A DNA stretch of 53,591 nt from Wenzhouxiangella sp. (GCA_007123575.1 SKKV01000164.1:1-53591), one strand, 5' to 3'; shown: positions 1 through 7,894, counted from the stretch's first letter. The notes: generated by a model not told the origin, from the letters alone. Program-made: numbers and translations.

Positions 1-273
1 AGACCTGACAGACCCTATCTGTAATGCATATTGTGAGATTCTAGGGATGAAAATTCCCGCTCCCGGTAACATTCCAGATGAGGCAGCTGGGTAACCGAAT
101 TATGTGAGGCAACACGACCGGCCAAAGTAATTGTCGCTCAATAACCGGAGATTCTCGATCACAGTGAATTTCTCGCGGCGCAAGGGCTTCGATCACAGAA
201 AGAAATTGAGCGTTGGTTCCTTGATTGGGAGCTTGCTCACTGTGATGCACCTCTAGAGCTTGATCAGTTCGGC

Positions 274-642
274 TTGGAGCATTTGAAGTGGTACGAAAGC
301 AGTCAGGAGCCAGTTGCCCTCCTGCTTCTGCCTACGCGGAACGGCTGGGAGACATTGGCATATATCAACTGGTTCGCCTCTCAAGGCCGCAACAGTCAAA
401 TGCTTGTGGCCCTGTTGCGCGACTGGAATTGGAACTATGGGGCTGAGCTGGTAGCCCATTATGGAACCATGCTTCAACTTATTGTCGACAAGCCGCCCAG
501 ATCGATTGAAAAAGCATTCGAGCTTGCCTGGCAACAGCACGCCGTTGCGCAATGTACAACGATACTGCCGGGCGTCTCGCCACGTGACCATGCCCGAGCG
601 CTTTTGCAGACTGACAGATGGTTTCTTCACGAGCGGCCGTAA
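274..642 (+). CDS. DUF4253 domain-containing protein
   Basis: Small protein of unknown function. The stretch VALLLLPTRNGWETLAYINW, the following LRDWNWNYGAELV, the PP.SIEKAFELAWQQ segment and the terminal W-F-x-x-x-R are the pattern of the DUF4253 family as I know it. The TTG at 274 is the only standard start near the domain, but the frame is open back to 145 and reads as plausible protein (for example FLAAQGLRSQKEIERWF) with no ATG or GTG, so the true start may be non-standard or the 5' end may be broken. No convincing ribosome binding site is visible. Its composition looks less GC-rich than the genes to its right, and it sits about 130 bases from the dif site, a common landing place for acquired DNA. 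Bases 1-144 hold nothing else that I recognise. Confidence 0.6.
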   Translation: MEHLKWYESSQEPVALLLLPTRNGWETLAYINWFASQGRNSQMLVALLRDWNWNYGAELVAHYGTMLQLIVDKPPRSIEKAFELAWQQHAVAQCTTILPGVSPRDHARALLQTDRWFLHERP

Positions 643-768
643 TCAGCTCAACGACTAAGGTCTCAATCTGGTCTTTTAGACACCGAAAACGTGAGCTCGG
701 ATTGATCGTTCCGTCTGGGAGCAAAAGAGAATCTATGCGAATCAGTGGGCTCTGCCTACTCATACTTT

Positions 769-796
769 AGTTCGCATAATGTATATTATGTATAAT
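769..796 (+). other. dif: dif site (XerC/XerD recombination site)
   Basis: The XerC arm reads AGTTCGCATAA, the central hexamer TGTATA and the XerD arm TTATGTATAAT. Compared with the E. coli dif this is 24 of 28 identical, with an identical central region and all four differences in the outer parts of the arms. XerCD, activated by FtsK, resolves chromosome dimers at this site at the terminus. It lies in a 265-base gap between the DUF4253 gene and nrdJb, where an unconstrained site would be expected. Confidence 0.9.
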
Positions 797-851
797 TAAA
801 GGTGTGCATAGATGTTTGGCTTGGGGGCCTTTCAACCTGAGTGAGTGAATC

Positions 852-875
852 AGCCTGCCCCGTCAGGAGCAGGCT
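852..875 (-). terminator. Hairpin downstream of nrdJb
   Basis: AGCCTGC at 852-858 pairs with GCAGGCT at 869-875, about 30 bases beyond the nrdJb stop. It has no T-run on the minus strand, so it is either a weak or factor-assisted terminator or a transcript-end stabiliser. Confidence 0.35.
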
Positions 876-907
876 TAGGGGGTTTACGGCTCAGGGGGTT
901 TCCAGGC

Positions 908-1672
908 TCAGCCGCATTTTGAATAGCCGCAGGCCAGGCAGGTTTGGCAGCCGTCCAGCAGGATCATGGCTTTGGTGTTGCATTTGAAGCAAACGGTGGC
1001 CGAGGCCGGGTAGCTGGCCTCGCCTGGTTGGCTGACTGCGGCCGCTCCGTTTTCCGGGTTGTCTGAATCAGTCAGGTTTTTTTTTTCCGCCGACTGCTGC
1101 TGTTCGCGGGCTTCGAATTCAGCGCGCTTTTGCTCCAGCATGAGCTGCTGTTGCTCGCTCATTTCGTCGGGCTCCAGCAAGCCGATGCGCTTGAGGTGGT
1201 GTTCGACCACCGCGCCGATATCGGCGACGATGGATGGCACGAAGCGTCCGCCGGGCTTGAAATACCCACCCTTGGGATCGAACACGGCTTGCAGCTCTTC
1301 CGACAGGAACGTGACATCACCGCCCTTCCGAAACACGGCGGACATGACCCGGGTCAGGGCCACGATCCACTGGAAGTGGTCCATGTTCTTGGAGTTGATG
1401 AAGATTTCGAACGGGCGTCGCTGCTCGTGCTCGGTACCGGCGTTGAGGATGATGTCGTTGATGGTGACATACAGGGCGTGGTCGTCCAGCGGCGTACGGA
1501 TCTTGTAGGTGGCACCTTCCAGACACTCCATGCCTTCGGGCCGCTCGAGCTTTTCATGCATGCGGATGATCTCAGCCTTTTTGCTGACATTTTTCTCCGC
1601 CTTGGCAGCTTCTTCCTTTTTGGCGTCGCGGACCTGGTAGCCGACGATTTTCTTGTCAATGCGTACAGTCAT
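908..1672 (-). CDS. nrdJb: NrdJb-like accessory subunit of class II ribonucleotide reductase
   Basis: About 254 residues. In Pseudomonas aeruginosa class II reductase is split into NrdJa (catalytic) and NrdJb, which supplies the C-terminal redox cysteines; this gene has the same place and size. The C terminus carries a cysteine cluster, VCFKC followed by GCQTCLACGYSKCG, suited to metal binding or to relaying electrons from thioredoxin to the active site. The ATG at 1670-1672 follows GGGAAG by a good distance; a TTG two codons earlier would overlap the nrdJ stop and is less likely. It lies directly behind nrdJ in the same operon, the two reading frames being three bases or less apart, so coupled translation is likely. 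Confidence 0.8.
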   Translation of the reverse strand: MTVRIDKKIVGYQVRDAKKEEAAKAEKNVSKKAEIIRMHEKLERPEGMECLEGATYKIRTPLDDHALYVTINDIILNAGTEHEQRRPFEIFINSKNMDHFQWIVALTRVMSAVFRKGGDVTFLSEELQAVFDPKGGYFKPGGRFVPSIVADIGAVVEHHLKRIGLLEPDEMSEQQQLMLEQKRAEFEAREQQQSAEKKNLTDSDNPENGAAAVSQPGEASYPASATVCFKCNTKAMILLDGCQTCLACGYSKCG

Positions 1673-1674
1673 GA

Positions 1675-4600
1675 TCAAAACTTCCCGTAGTAGCCTTCTT
1701 TAAGGGCGTCAAACAGATTGGCCGCGGTGTGGGTTTCGCCGTCGTACTCGACTTCCTCGTTACCCTTCAGCTCCATGGTTGAACCGTCTTCCAGTTCGAA
1801 CACGTAAGTGGTCGACTCAAGGTCTTTATCAGTGACCAGTACGCCCTGGAAGGCTTCGGGGTTGAAGCGGAAGGTGGTGCAGCCTTTCAGCCCTTGCTCC
1901 CAGGCAAACATGTAGATGTTCTTGAAGTCTTCGTAGGGGTAGTCGGTGGGCACGTTGGCGGTCTTGGAAATGGATGAATCGATCCACTTCTGCGCGGCGG
2001 CCTGGATGGCAACGTGCTCCTTGGGCGTGATGTTTTCAGCCGTGATGAAATAGTCCGGCAGCTGTTCTTCCGGATTTTCCGAATACGGCATGGCGGCAGG
2101 ATTGACCAGGGTTCGGTAAGCCAGCAGCTCGTAGGAGTAGACACTGACTTTCTCTTTACTCTTGCGCCCTTCCCTGATCACGTTGCGGTTGTAGTGATGG
2201 GCAAAGCTGGGCTCGATGCCGTTGGATGCGTTGTTGGCCAGCGACAGCGAGATGGTGCCGGTAGGCGCAATGGAGGTGTGGTGGGAGAAGCGGGCACCGG
2301 TTTCGGCCAGTCGGTCGACCAGCTCGGGCGCTACTTCGGCCACTTTCTGCATGTAGCGGCTGTAGCGCGCGTGCAGGATGCGGCCTGGTACGCGATCACC
2401 CGGCTTGTAGCCGTCGCGCGCCATTTCCGGGCGCAGCCTGAGCATTTGCGGCGTGACTTCGAAATCGTCGTTCATGATCGGTGCCGGGCCCTTCTCTTCG
2501 GCAAGTTCAAGCGCTACTTCCCATCCGGCCACGGCCATTTCGCGGGCCACGCGTTCAGTGAACTCCAGAGAATCACCGCGCCCGTACTGCTTGCGCAGCA
2601 TGGTCAGGGTTGAGCCTAAGCCTAAGAAACCCATGCCGTGGCGGCGTTTGTACTCGATTTCACGGCGCTGCTGTTCAAGCGGCAAGCCGTTGATTTCAAC
2701 CACGTTGTCGAGCATGCGGGTAAAGATCTTGACCGTGCGCCGGTATTCGTCCCAGTTGAACCGGGCCTTCTCGGTGAATGGCTCTTCCACGAACCGGGTC
2801 AGATTGACTGAACCGAGCAGGCAAGCGCCGTAGGCCGGAAGCGGCTGTTCGCCACAGTTGTGGGCATGCAGGCCGTTACCGTCAAAGGTGTTGATGCCGG
2901 GGATCTGGACGTCGTACACGTCTTCCACACCATCGTTTTCGATGCTGACGACACGGGCGACGAACCGCTCGCGATTCAGGCGTCGGACGTATCCACCGAG
3001 CAAGCCCTCAAGACGAGCCTGCTTGGCGCTGTCGTTAAAGCCGATTCTATCAAGGAAACGCTCAAGGTTTTCGCCGCTGATGACCAGTTCATGCTGAGCG
3101 CGGGTGGCGTAGTGACGCTGACCGCCCTGCCCGTCTGGTAGCAGCGCGGAGCCTGCAGCTCTGCGATCGCGGTAAATGCTTGAGGCAATGCCCAGGCGCA
3201 GCAGCATGCGCTGGACGGCTTCCAGGCAATCAAGGTTGGACTGGGACAGGCGAACACTCACGCCCTTGGTTTGCGTGCCTTGAACGCTGCCATCGGCATC
3301 GAACAGGCCGCGCAGGAAACCGCGATAAGCATTTGATGAGGCCTGTTCCAGCGCCGGGGTGATCGTTTTGTTGCCCGGCGAAATGCCCATGTCGGTGGCC
3401 AGATCACGCAAGGCGGCGGTTGACAGGCGAAACTCGTCTCGACCGGCAACATGCTGCCAGCCACGGAAATCGGCGCGGTGTGGCATGCTGCGCGCGGCCG
3501 TTTCGGCGGCAGCCATGACCGAATCAGCACCTGTGGCAATGGGATCTCCATTGACAGTCTTCGCCTCCTGCCAGACCGACAGCACGGCCTTATCAGCATT
3601 CAAGGTTCCGTCACCGACCAGCAGGCCGAGCAGGTAACCCTGGTTCTCATCCAGCGCTCCGTCCCAGTTCAGATCGGCACCATGATTGTTCAGCAATACC
3701 CGGTCGCCTGCTTGCAGCTGTCCGGCCTCGCACCACTCGGTATCCGTGCGGTAGCGGCTGAAATGGCTGACCCGTCGCACGCGGTGGTCGTGGGTCAGAC
3801 GGATCTTGTAGCCTTCGGCCGTTTGCAAACGCACTACTACGGACTTGGTTGCCGTGCGGAAAAAGCCCTGCGGGCCGCTGAGATGGGCCTTGCCGTCCAC
3901 GATTGCGCTGAACGGCTGGCCCAGCAGCGAGCTGACCTGGCGCGGGCCTCCGACGGTCTGGACCCAGGTATCGGCGGTTACGCACGGATTGGTCGCGCGG
4001 ATGTTTTCGCACCACCAGTTGTTGTTTTGTTCGTTGATGCGGTCGACCAGGACGAACCCGGGTTCGGCAAAGTCATAGGTCGAGGTCATGATCATGTTCC
4101 ACAGCCGCCGGGCTGGCACGGTCTTGTAGACGCGGCAAGCGACCAGGCCTTGTTCGTTTTCGACGTAGCCTGAGGTCGTTGGCCAGTCGCGCCAGATGAT
4201 CTTGGCCGGATCTGACAGGTCCAGTTCGTCGACCTCGCTTTCCAGGACAGGAAAGACCAGCGGCCAGTCTTTATCGTCGCGGACGGCGCGCAGGAAGTCG
4301 TCGGTGATCAGCAGCGAGCAGTTGAACTGGCGCAAGACACCGTTCTCGCGCTTGGCGCGGATAAAGTCGACGACGTCCGGGTGCGAGATGTCGAAGGTGG
4401 CCATCTGTGCGCCGCGGCGGCCACCGGCCGACGAAACCGTGAAGCACATCTTGTCGTAGATGTCCATGAACGACAGCGGGCCGGAGGTGTAGGCACCGGC
4501 ACCGGAGACGTAAGCGCCCTTGGGCCGCAAGGTGGAAAACTCGTAGCCGATGCCGCAGCCGGCTTTCAGGGTCAGGCCCGCTTCGTGGACCTTGCCCAGA

Positions 4601-4947
4601 ATGTCGTTCATCGAGTCACCGATGGTGCCCGACACGGTGCAGTTGATGGTCGAGGTGGCCGGCTTGTGGGCCAGGGCGCCGGCATTGGAGGTGATTCGCC
4701 CGGCCGGAATGGCACCGCGGCGCAGCGCCCAGAGAAACTCGCGATACCAGTGTTCTCGGGCATCACCGCCCTCCTCCACTTCGGCTAGCGCCCTGGCGAC
4801 GCGCTTGTAAGTGTCGTCGATCTCGACGTCGATGATTTCCCCCGTTTTTGACTTGAGGCGGTACTTCTTGTCCCAGATATCCAGCGATGCTTCCTGGAAA
4901 GCAATCTCGGGGAGTGCCTCAGTCAAGGCTTGTGCCGAAACGCTCAT
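1675..4947 (-). CDS. nrdJ: Adenosylcobalamin-dependent (class II) ribonucleotide reductase with intein
   Basis: Reduces ribonucleotides to deoxyribonucleotides using a B12-derived radical, independent of oxygen. The product is 1090 residues, of which 322-697 are an intein; the spliced enzyme would be 714 residues. After splicing the active-site loop reads ATNPCGEQPLP, with the thiyl-radical cysteine at 698 and partners Asn320 and Glu700 by family analogy. Redox cysteine candidates are Cys103 (INCTVSG) and Cys709 (YGACLLGSVNL). The ATG start is preceded by AGAGG at a usual distance. Tandem NrdR boxes and a DnaA box lie upstream, so expression is probably tied to deoxynucleotide state and replication. 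It is transcribed divergently from trmL and followed by nrdJb. One KOPS-like octamer lies inside the gene at 2167 and another within the intein at 3125. Confidence 0.93.
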   Translation of the reverse strand: MSVSAQALTEALPEIAFQEASLDIWDKKYRLKSKTGEIIDVEIDDTYKRVARALAEVEEGGDAREHWYREFLWALRRGAIPAGRITSNAGALAHKPATSTINCTVSGTIGDSMNDILGKVHEAGLTLKAGCGIGYEFSTLRPKGAYVSGAGAYTSGPLSFMDIYDKMCFTVSSAGGRRGAQMATFDISHPDVVDFIRAKRENGVLRQFNCSLLITDDFLRAVRDDKDWPLVFPVLESEVDELDLSDPAKIIWRDWPTTSGYVENEQGLVACRVYKTVPARRLWNMIMTSTYDFAEPGFVLVDRINEQNNNWWCENIRATNPCVTADTWVQTVGGPRQVSSLLGQPFSAIVDGKAHLSGPQGFFRTATKSVVVRLQTAEGYKIRLTHDHRVRRVSHFSRYRTDTEWCEAGQLQAGDRVLLNNHGADLNWDGALDENQGYLLGLLVGDGTLNADKAVLSVWQEAKTVNGDPIATGADSVMAAAETAARSMPHRADFRGWQHVAGRDEFRLSTAALRDLATDMGISPGNKTITPALEQASSNAYRGFLRGLFDADGSVQGTQTKGVSVRLSQSNLDCLEAVQRMLLRLGIASSIYRDRRAAGSALLPDGQGGQRHYATRAQHELVISGENLERFLDRIGFNDSAKQARLEGLLGGYVRRLNRERFVARVVSIENDGVEDVYDVQIPGINTFDGNGLHAHNCGEQPLPAYGACLLGSVNLTRFVEEPFTEKARFNWDEYRRTVKIFTRMLDNVVEINGLPLEQQRREIEYKRRHGMGFLGLGSTLTMLRKQYGRGDSLEFTERVAREMAVAGWEVALELAEEKGPAPIMNDDFEVTPQMLRLRPEMARDGYKPGDRVPGRILHARYSRYMQKVAEVAPELVDRLAETGARFSHHTSIAPTGTISLSLANNASNGIEPSFAHHYNRNVIREGRKSKEKVSVYSYELLAYRTLVNPAAMPYSENPEEQLPDYFITAENITPKEHVAIQAAAQKWIDSSISKTANVPTDYPYEDFKNIYMFAWEQGLKGCTTFRFNPEAFQGVLVTDKDLESTTYVFELEDGSTMELKGNEEVEYDGETHTAANLFDALKEGYYGKF
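2167..2174 (-). other. KOPS-like octamer nearest to dif
   Basis: GGGAAGGG on the minus strand matches the E. coli FtsK-orienting sequence GGGNAGGG and points toward dif. Other octamers in the same orientation start at 3125, 5158, 8969, 9822, 17952, 21510, 26741, 32002, 39601, 40324, 42153 and 45452; only 39007 was seen in the opposite orientation. Confidence 0.5.
2857..3984 (-). mobile_element. Intein with LAGLIDADG homing endonuclease inside NrdJ
   Basis: Residues 322-697 of the precursor (376 residues). It begins with Cys1 (CVTADTWVQT), has a block B-like segment LTHDHRV with its histidine, and ends LHAHN with the penultimate His696 and terminal Asn697, followed by extein Cys698. Removing it restores the conserved NPCGEQPLP. 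Two endonuclease motifs are visible: GYLLGLLVGDG at 437-447 and FLRGLFDADG at 544-553, with Asp446 and Asp552 as probable catalytic acids, so this is a full-size mobile intein and not a mini-intein. Splicing is canonical class 1 by its residues. I saw no decay of the motifs, so it may still be active for both splicing and homing; activity is inferred. Confidence 0.93.
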
Positions 4948-4982
4948 GCCGCAACCTCTTGAAATTGGATGTTTGTTATAAG

Positions 4983-4991
4983 TTATCCACA
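4983..4991 (+). promoter_or_regulatory. DnaA box upstream of nrdJ
   Basis: TTATCCACA matches the DnaA-box consensus TTATNCACA exactly. It lies 36 bases ahead of the nrdJ start, between the start codon and the NrdR boxes. DnaA boxes also occur in the E. coli nrdAB promoter, where DnaA acts on expression; a similar role here is inferred. Confidence 0.55.
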
Positions 4992-5010
4992 GGTTGCTCA
5001 GTCACTTACC

Positions 5011-5024
5011 CACAACCTGTTGTG
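5011..5024 (-). promoter_or_regulatory. NrdR box (nrdJ-proximal)
   Basis: CACAACCTGTTGTG is a palindrome fitting the outer positions of the NrdR box consensus (acaCwAtATaTwGtgt) but less well in the centre. Its centre is 32 bases, about three helical turns, from the second box, the paired layout NrdR usually needs. Confidence 0.6.
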
Positions 5025-5042
5025 CCCGATGCTAACACTAGG

Positions 5043-5056
5043 CACAATATCTTGTG
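5043..5056 (-). promoter_or_regulatory. NrdR box (nrdJ-distal)
   Basis: CACAATATCTTGTG, flanked by GG and CC, fits the core of the NrdR box closely. With the box at 5011 it forms a tandem operator for repression of nrdJ by the ATP/dATP-sensing repressor NrdR. It overlaps a possible GTG start for trmL at 5054, one reason to prefer the ATG at 5102 for that gene. Confidence 0.7.
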
Positions 5057-5101
5057 CCCGCAGCATACGATACGCGCTTGCGCACCGGGATTCAAGCAGA
5101 C

Positions 5102-5644
5102 ATGACTCAGACCCACGAATTTGCAACGCAGGCAACGGCTGACAGCTCGGATCAGGTCCCTGCCCTGCTCCATATCGTTCTTTACGAGCCGGAAATTCCG
5201 CCCAACACCGGCAATATCATTCGCCTGTGTGCCAACCTGCCGGCGCGGCTGCACCTGGTCGGCCCGCTGGGGTTTGTTCTTGACGACAAACGCCTGCGCC
5301 GCGCCGGGCTGGACCATACGGAGCGGAGTCGGGTGCACCAGTACAAGGCGCTGGATGACTGCATGGCAGCACTGGAGGGCTCGCGCTGGCTGGCATTTTC
5401 CACCCGCGCCGAGCGCTGCTACAGCGAATGTCAGTTCCAGGCTGGTGATGCGCTGTTGTTCGGGCCGGAAACGCGTGGCTTGCCGGGGGCGGTGTTGCAG
5501 CGCTTTGCGGCGGAATGCAGGCTGCGCATCCCGCAGCAGCCCAGTTCAAGAAGCCTGAATCTGTCGAATGCGGTGGCGGTCGCCGCCTTTGAGGCCTGGC
5601 GACAGATGAAGTTTGTCTTGCCCCCTACTCCGTCTCGCGCTTGA
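5102..5644 (+). CDS. trmL: tRNA (cytidine/uridine-34-2'-O)-methyltransferase TrmL
   Basis: SPOUT-fold methyltransferase that 2'-O-methylates the wobble nucleotide of certain leucine tRNAs using S-adenosylmethionine. The segment HIVLYEPEIPPNTGNIIRLC, followed by DDKRLRRAGLD, is nearly word for word the E. coli TrmL (YibK) N terminus. LLFGPETRGLP and the later LNLSNAVAVAAFE form the knotted cofactor site. The ATG at 5102 gives 180 residues with a non-conserved tail before the domain; a GTG at 5054 is in frame but falls inside the NrdR operator. It is divergent from nrdJ and overlaps the end of gpsA by 20 bases in a convergent arrangement. trmL also neighbours the gpsA-secB block in E. coli. Confidence 0.9.
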   Translation: MTQTHEFATQATADSSDQVPALLHIVLYEPEIPPNTGNIIRLCANLPARLHLVGPLGFVLDDKRLRRAGLDHTERSRVHQYKALDDCMAALEGSRWLAFSTRAERCYSECQFQAGDALLFGPETRGLPGAVLQRFAAECRLRIPQQPSSRSLNLSNAVAVAAFEAWRQMKFVLPPTPSRA

Positions 5645-6626
5645 TATCGCGTTCCATCAGCTTGGTAACGCCGGTGCGGGCGCTCCAGCCCTTGAACAGG
5701 ATGCCATGAACCTGTTCGGTAATTGGCATTTCCACGCCCATGCGCTCGGCCAGACGCATGGTTTCCTCGGCAGTCTTGATGCCCTCGACCACTTGGCCAA
5801 TCTCGGCCACGGCTTGTTCGATGGTTTGACCGCGCCCCAGGGCCAGCCCCAGTCGGCGATTGCGTGACAGGTCGCCGGTGCAGGTCAGAACCAGATCGCC
5901 GATGCCGGCCAGGCCCATCAGGGTGCGCGGGTCGGCCTTGAGTGCCTTGCCCAGGCGCATGGTTTCGGCCAGCCCACGGGTGATCAGGGCGGCCCGGGTG
6001 TTCGCACCAAGCGACATGCCGTCGGCCATGCCGCAGGCCACCGCCAGCACGTTCTTGATCGCTCCACCCAGTTCGGCGCCGACCAGGTCGGCGGTGTAGT
6101 AGGCGCGAAAGCCGGAGCCGTGCAACAATGCGGCCCAGGTGGCGCCAAAATCCGGCGTGCTGGCGGCCACGGTGACCGCAGTTGGCAGTCCGGCAGCAAC
6201 ATCCCTGGCAAAAGAAGGCCCGGTAACCAGGGCCAGCGGCATGTCGGATCCCAGGTGTTCTTCGACCACCTCGTGCAGCAGGCGACCGTTGCCGGGCTCA
6301 AAACCCTTGGTCGCCCAGGCCAGGCCGCTATCCTCGCTGACGTAGGGCTGAATTTGCTTCAGCGTTTCCGGAAAGGCGTGCGAGGGCGTGACGATCAAGA
6401 ATCGCTGCGCGTTGGCAAGTGCCGCGTCGAGATCAGCGGTGACGGTGATGTTGCTGGCCAGTGGGAATTCCGGCAGATAGCGCCGGTTGAGGCGTTGCCG
6501 CTGCATTTGCCCGGCCTGTTCGGCATCGCGTGCCCACAGGCTGACCTCGTGGTTCAGGCGGGCAAGTTGCATGGCCAGGGCGGTCCCCCAGGAACCGGCC
6601 CCGAGCACGGCAACGCGCGAGCTCAC
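5625..6626 (-). CDS. gpsA: Glycerol-3-phosphate dehydrogenase [NAD(P)+]
   Basis: Makes sn-glycerol 3-phosphate from dihydroxyacetone phosphate, the backbone for phospholipids. The N-terminal Rossmann motif GAGSWGTALA follows closely on the start; GGAIKNVLAVACGM contains the catalytic lysine, and NTRAALITRGLAE and GIGDLVLTCTGDLSRNRRLG are typical GpsA signatures. At 333 residues it is full length. Its start overlaps the secB stop by 4 bases, so it is translated as part of a yibN-secB-gpsA unit. The 3' end overlaps the convergent trmL. The cysE that follows gpsA in E. coli is not present here. Confidence 0.95.
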   Translation of the reverse strand: MSSRVAVLGAGSWGTALAMQLARLNHEVSLWARDAEQAGQMQRQRLNRRYLPEFPLASNITVTADLDAALANAQRFLIVTPSHAFPETLKQIQPYVSEDSGLAWATKGFEPGNGRLLHEVVEEHLGSDMPLALVTGPSFARDVAAGLPTAVTVAASTPDFGATWAALLHGSGFRAYYTADLVGAELGGAIKNVLAVACGMADGMSLGANTRAALITRGLAETMRLGKALKADPRTLMGLAGIGDLVLTCTGDLSRNRRLGLALGRGQTIEQAVAEIGQVVEGIKTAEETMRLAERMGVEMPITEQVHGILFKGWSARTGVTKLMERDIKRETE

Positions 6627-7129
6627 TGCTCGCTTTCTCCGGCATTCTGCTGCCTGGCCTGCGCTTCAGCCATGCGCTGGCGGAATACGGCTTCGAAATT
6701 GATCGGCTGAATCGGCGGCAGGTAAAAGCCACCGGCCTGGACCATATTTGATACCTGGGTGCGGTTGTAGGGGAACAGCACGTTCGGGCACAGTACGTTG
6801 ATGACGTAGGGCATCTGGTCGTTGCTGAATCCGGCGAACTGGAACAGACCGCCATACTGCACTTCGCAGATGAACGCGGTCTTGTCGGCCTGCTTGGCGG
6901 TCACGGTGACGGTGAGCACCACTTCCCAGCGGTCGTCGCTGATCTGGTTGGTGCGCTGGCCCAGGTTGAGGTTGATGTCGGGCTGGCCCTGGGACTGCTC
7001 GAGTTCGGTGGGCGAAAGGGCTTCGAAGGAAGCATCCTTCAGAAACACGTGCTGTACCACCATCTGCGCGCCCTGCTGCTGCTCGCCAGGTTGTGCGGCG
7101 GCTTCCGGGGTTTGGTTTTCGTCTGCCAT
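6623..7129 (-). CDS. secB: Protein-export chaperone SecB
   Basis: Tetrameric cytoplasmic chaperone that keeps precursors unfolded and hands them to SecA. The 168 residues have a Gln/Ala-rich, probably disordered head, then the conserved beta-core (VQHVFLKDASFEALS, VVLTVTVTAKQ, FICEVQYGGLFQFAGF) and the typical LCPNVLFPYNRTQVSNMVQAGGF segment, followed by LPPIQPINFEAVF. Slightly longer than the E. coli protein because of the two tails. It overlaps gpsA by 4 bases and follows yibN after 38 bases. Confidence 0.95.
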   Translation of the reverse strand: MADENQTPEAAAQPGEQQQGAQMVVQHVFLKDASFEALSPTELEQSQGQPDINLNLGQRTNQISDDRWEVVLTVTVTAKQADKTAFICEVQYGGLFQFAGFSNDQMPYVINVLCPNVLFPYNRTQVSNMVQAGGFYLPPIQPINFEAVFRQRMAEAQARQQNAGESEQ

Positions 7130-7167
7130 GTCTTGGTCAATCCTGTTTGGTCAAAAGTTGTAAATGA

Positions 7168-7692
7168 TTAAGGTGATTGTTCTTCGCTAGCTTGTTCGGC
7201 ACTTGCCTTTTCTTTCTTGCGCGGCTTGCCGGCAGGTGTCTTGCGGTCTTTCTTCTTGGCCGAGCCTTTGTGGCGGCTGACCGGCTGCTGGTCAGCTACC
7301 CACTGGGTCAGTCCGCCGGCCAGCACGTAAACCTGGGTAAAGCCGAGCCCAACCAGCTTGTTGGCGATGGCCGGCGAAGCCTGGCCATTCTTGCAGTACA
7401 CCAGCACCGGGCGCTCGCGCTGCTTGAGCAGTTCCTTGTTGCCGGCCTCGACCCGCGACAAGGTGATATTGACCGCGTTGATGATGTGGCCCTTGGCATA
7501 GTCACCGCTGCTGGAGGCATCGATGATCAGCGGGTCTTCGCGATTGATCAGGCGCACGGCTTCGGCGCTGCTCAGCTCTTTCCATTTGCGGGCCAGCCGG
7601 GCAAATTCCCAAGCCAGCCAGGCGATGAGCACGGCAACGAACAGGCCGGACAGAATCAGATTGTTGCCGATGAACTCGAGGAACTGTTCCAT
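7168..7692 (-). CDS. yibN: YibN-like membrane-anchored rhodanese
   Basis: 174 residues: one N-terminal membrane helix (about residues 9-25, ILSGLFVAVLIAWLAW), then a rhodanese domain ending with AGGLTQW, then a Lys-rich basic tail. VLVYCKNGQAS contains the expected active-site cysteine, so it could carry sulfur or simply bind anions; the substrate is unknown. The ATG at 7692 is chosen because the E. coli relative YibN begins similarly (M-x-F-x-G-x-x-x-ILS); an ATG ten codons earlier is possible. It heads the secB-gpsA unit and is divergent from gpmI. The glutaredoxin gene grxC that E. coli has between yibN and secB is missing. Confidence 0.85.
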   Translation of the reverse strand: MEQFLEFIGNNLILSGLFVAVLIAWLAWEFARLARKWKELSSAEAVRLINREDPLIIDASSSGDYAKGHIINAVNITLSRVEAGNKELLKQRERPVLVYCKNGQASPAIANKLVGLGFTQVYVLAGGLTQWVADQQPVSRHKGSAKKKDRKTPAGKPRKKEKASAEQASEEQSP

Positions 7693-7894
7693 GTGAGGAT
7701 GTAGCAAACCAAAGCCCGCCATTATCCAAGAATTCGGCTGCTGATGCCAGCCGCGCTACCAACATCAGCGATCAGTTAATATTGCGGCGTGTGTTTGATG
7801 TGTTTTGTGGCTCCCAGGAACTGAATGTTTCACTTTTAATAGCTCCTTTAGCCTCCTGATTTACCAGTATTTCCTTCTTGAGATCAACCCCGGT

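Noticed and set aside
14..41. Second dif-like site near the left edge
   Set aside because: A core TAATGCATATTGTG matches dif at 12 of 14 positions, but the XerC and XerD arms each match at only about 4 of 11, so a functional site is not supported.
5054..5101. GTG start for trmL at 5054
   Set aside because: It would place the codon inside an NrdR box and adds a non-conserved tail; the ATG at 5102 fits the family better.
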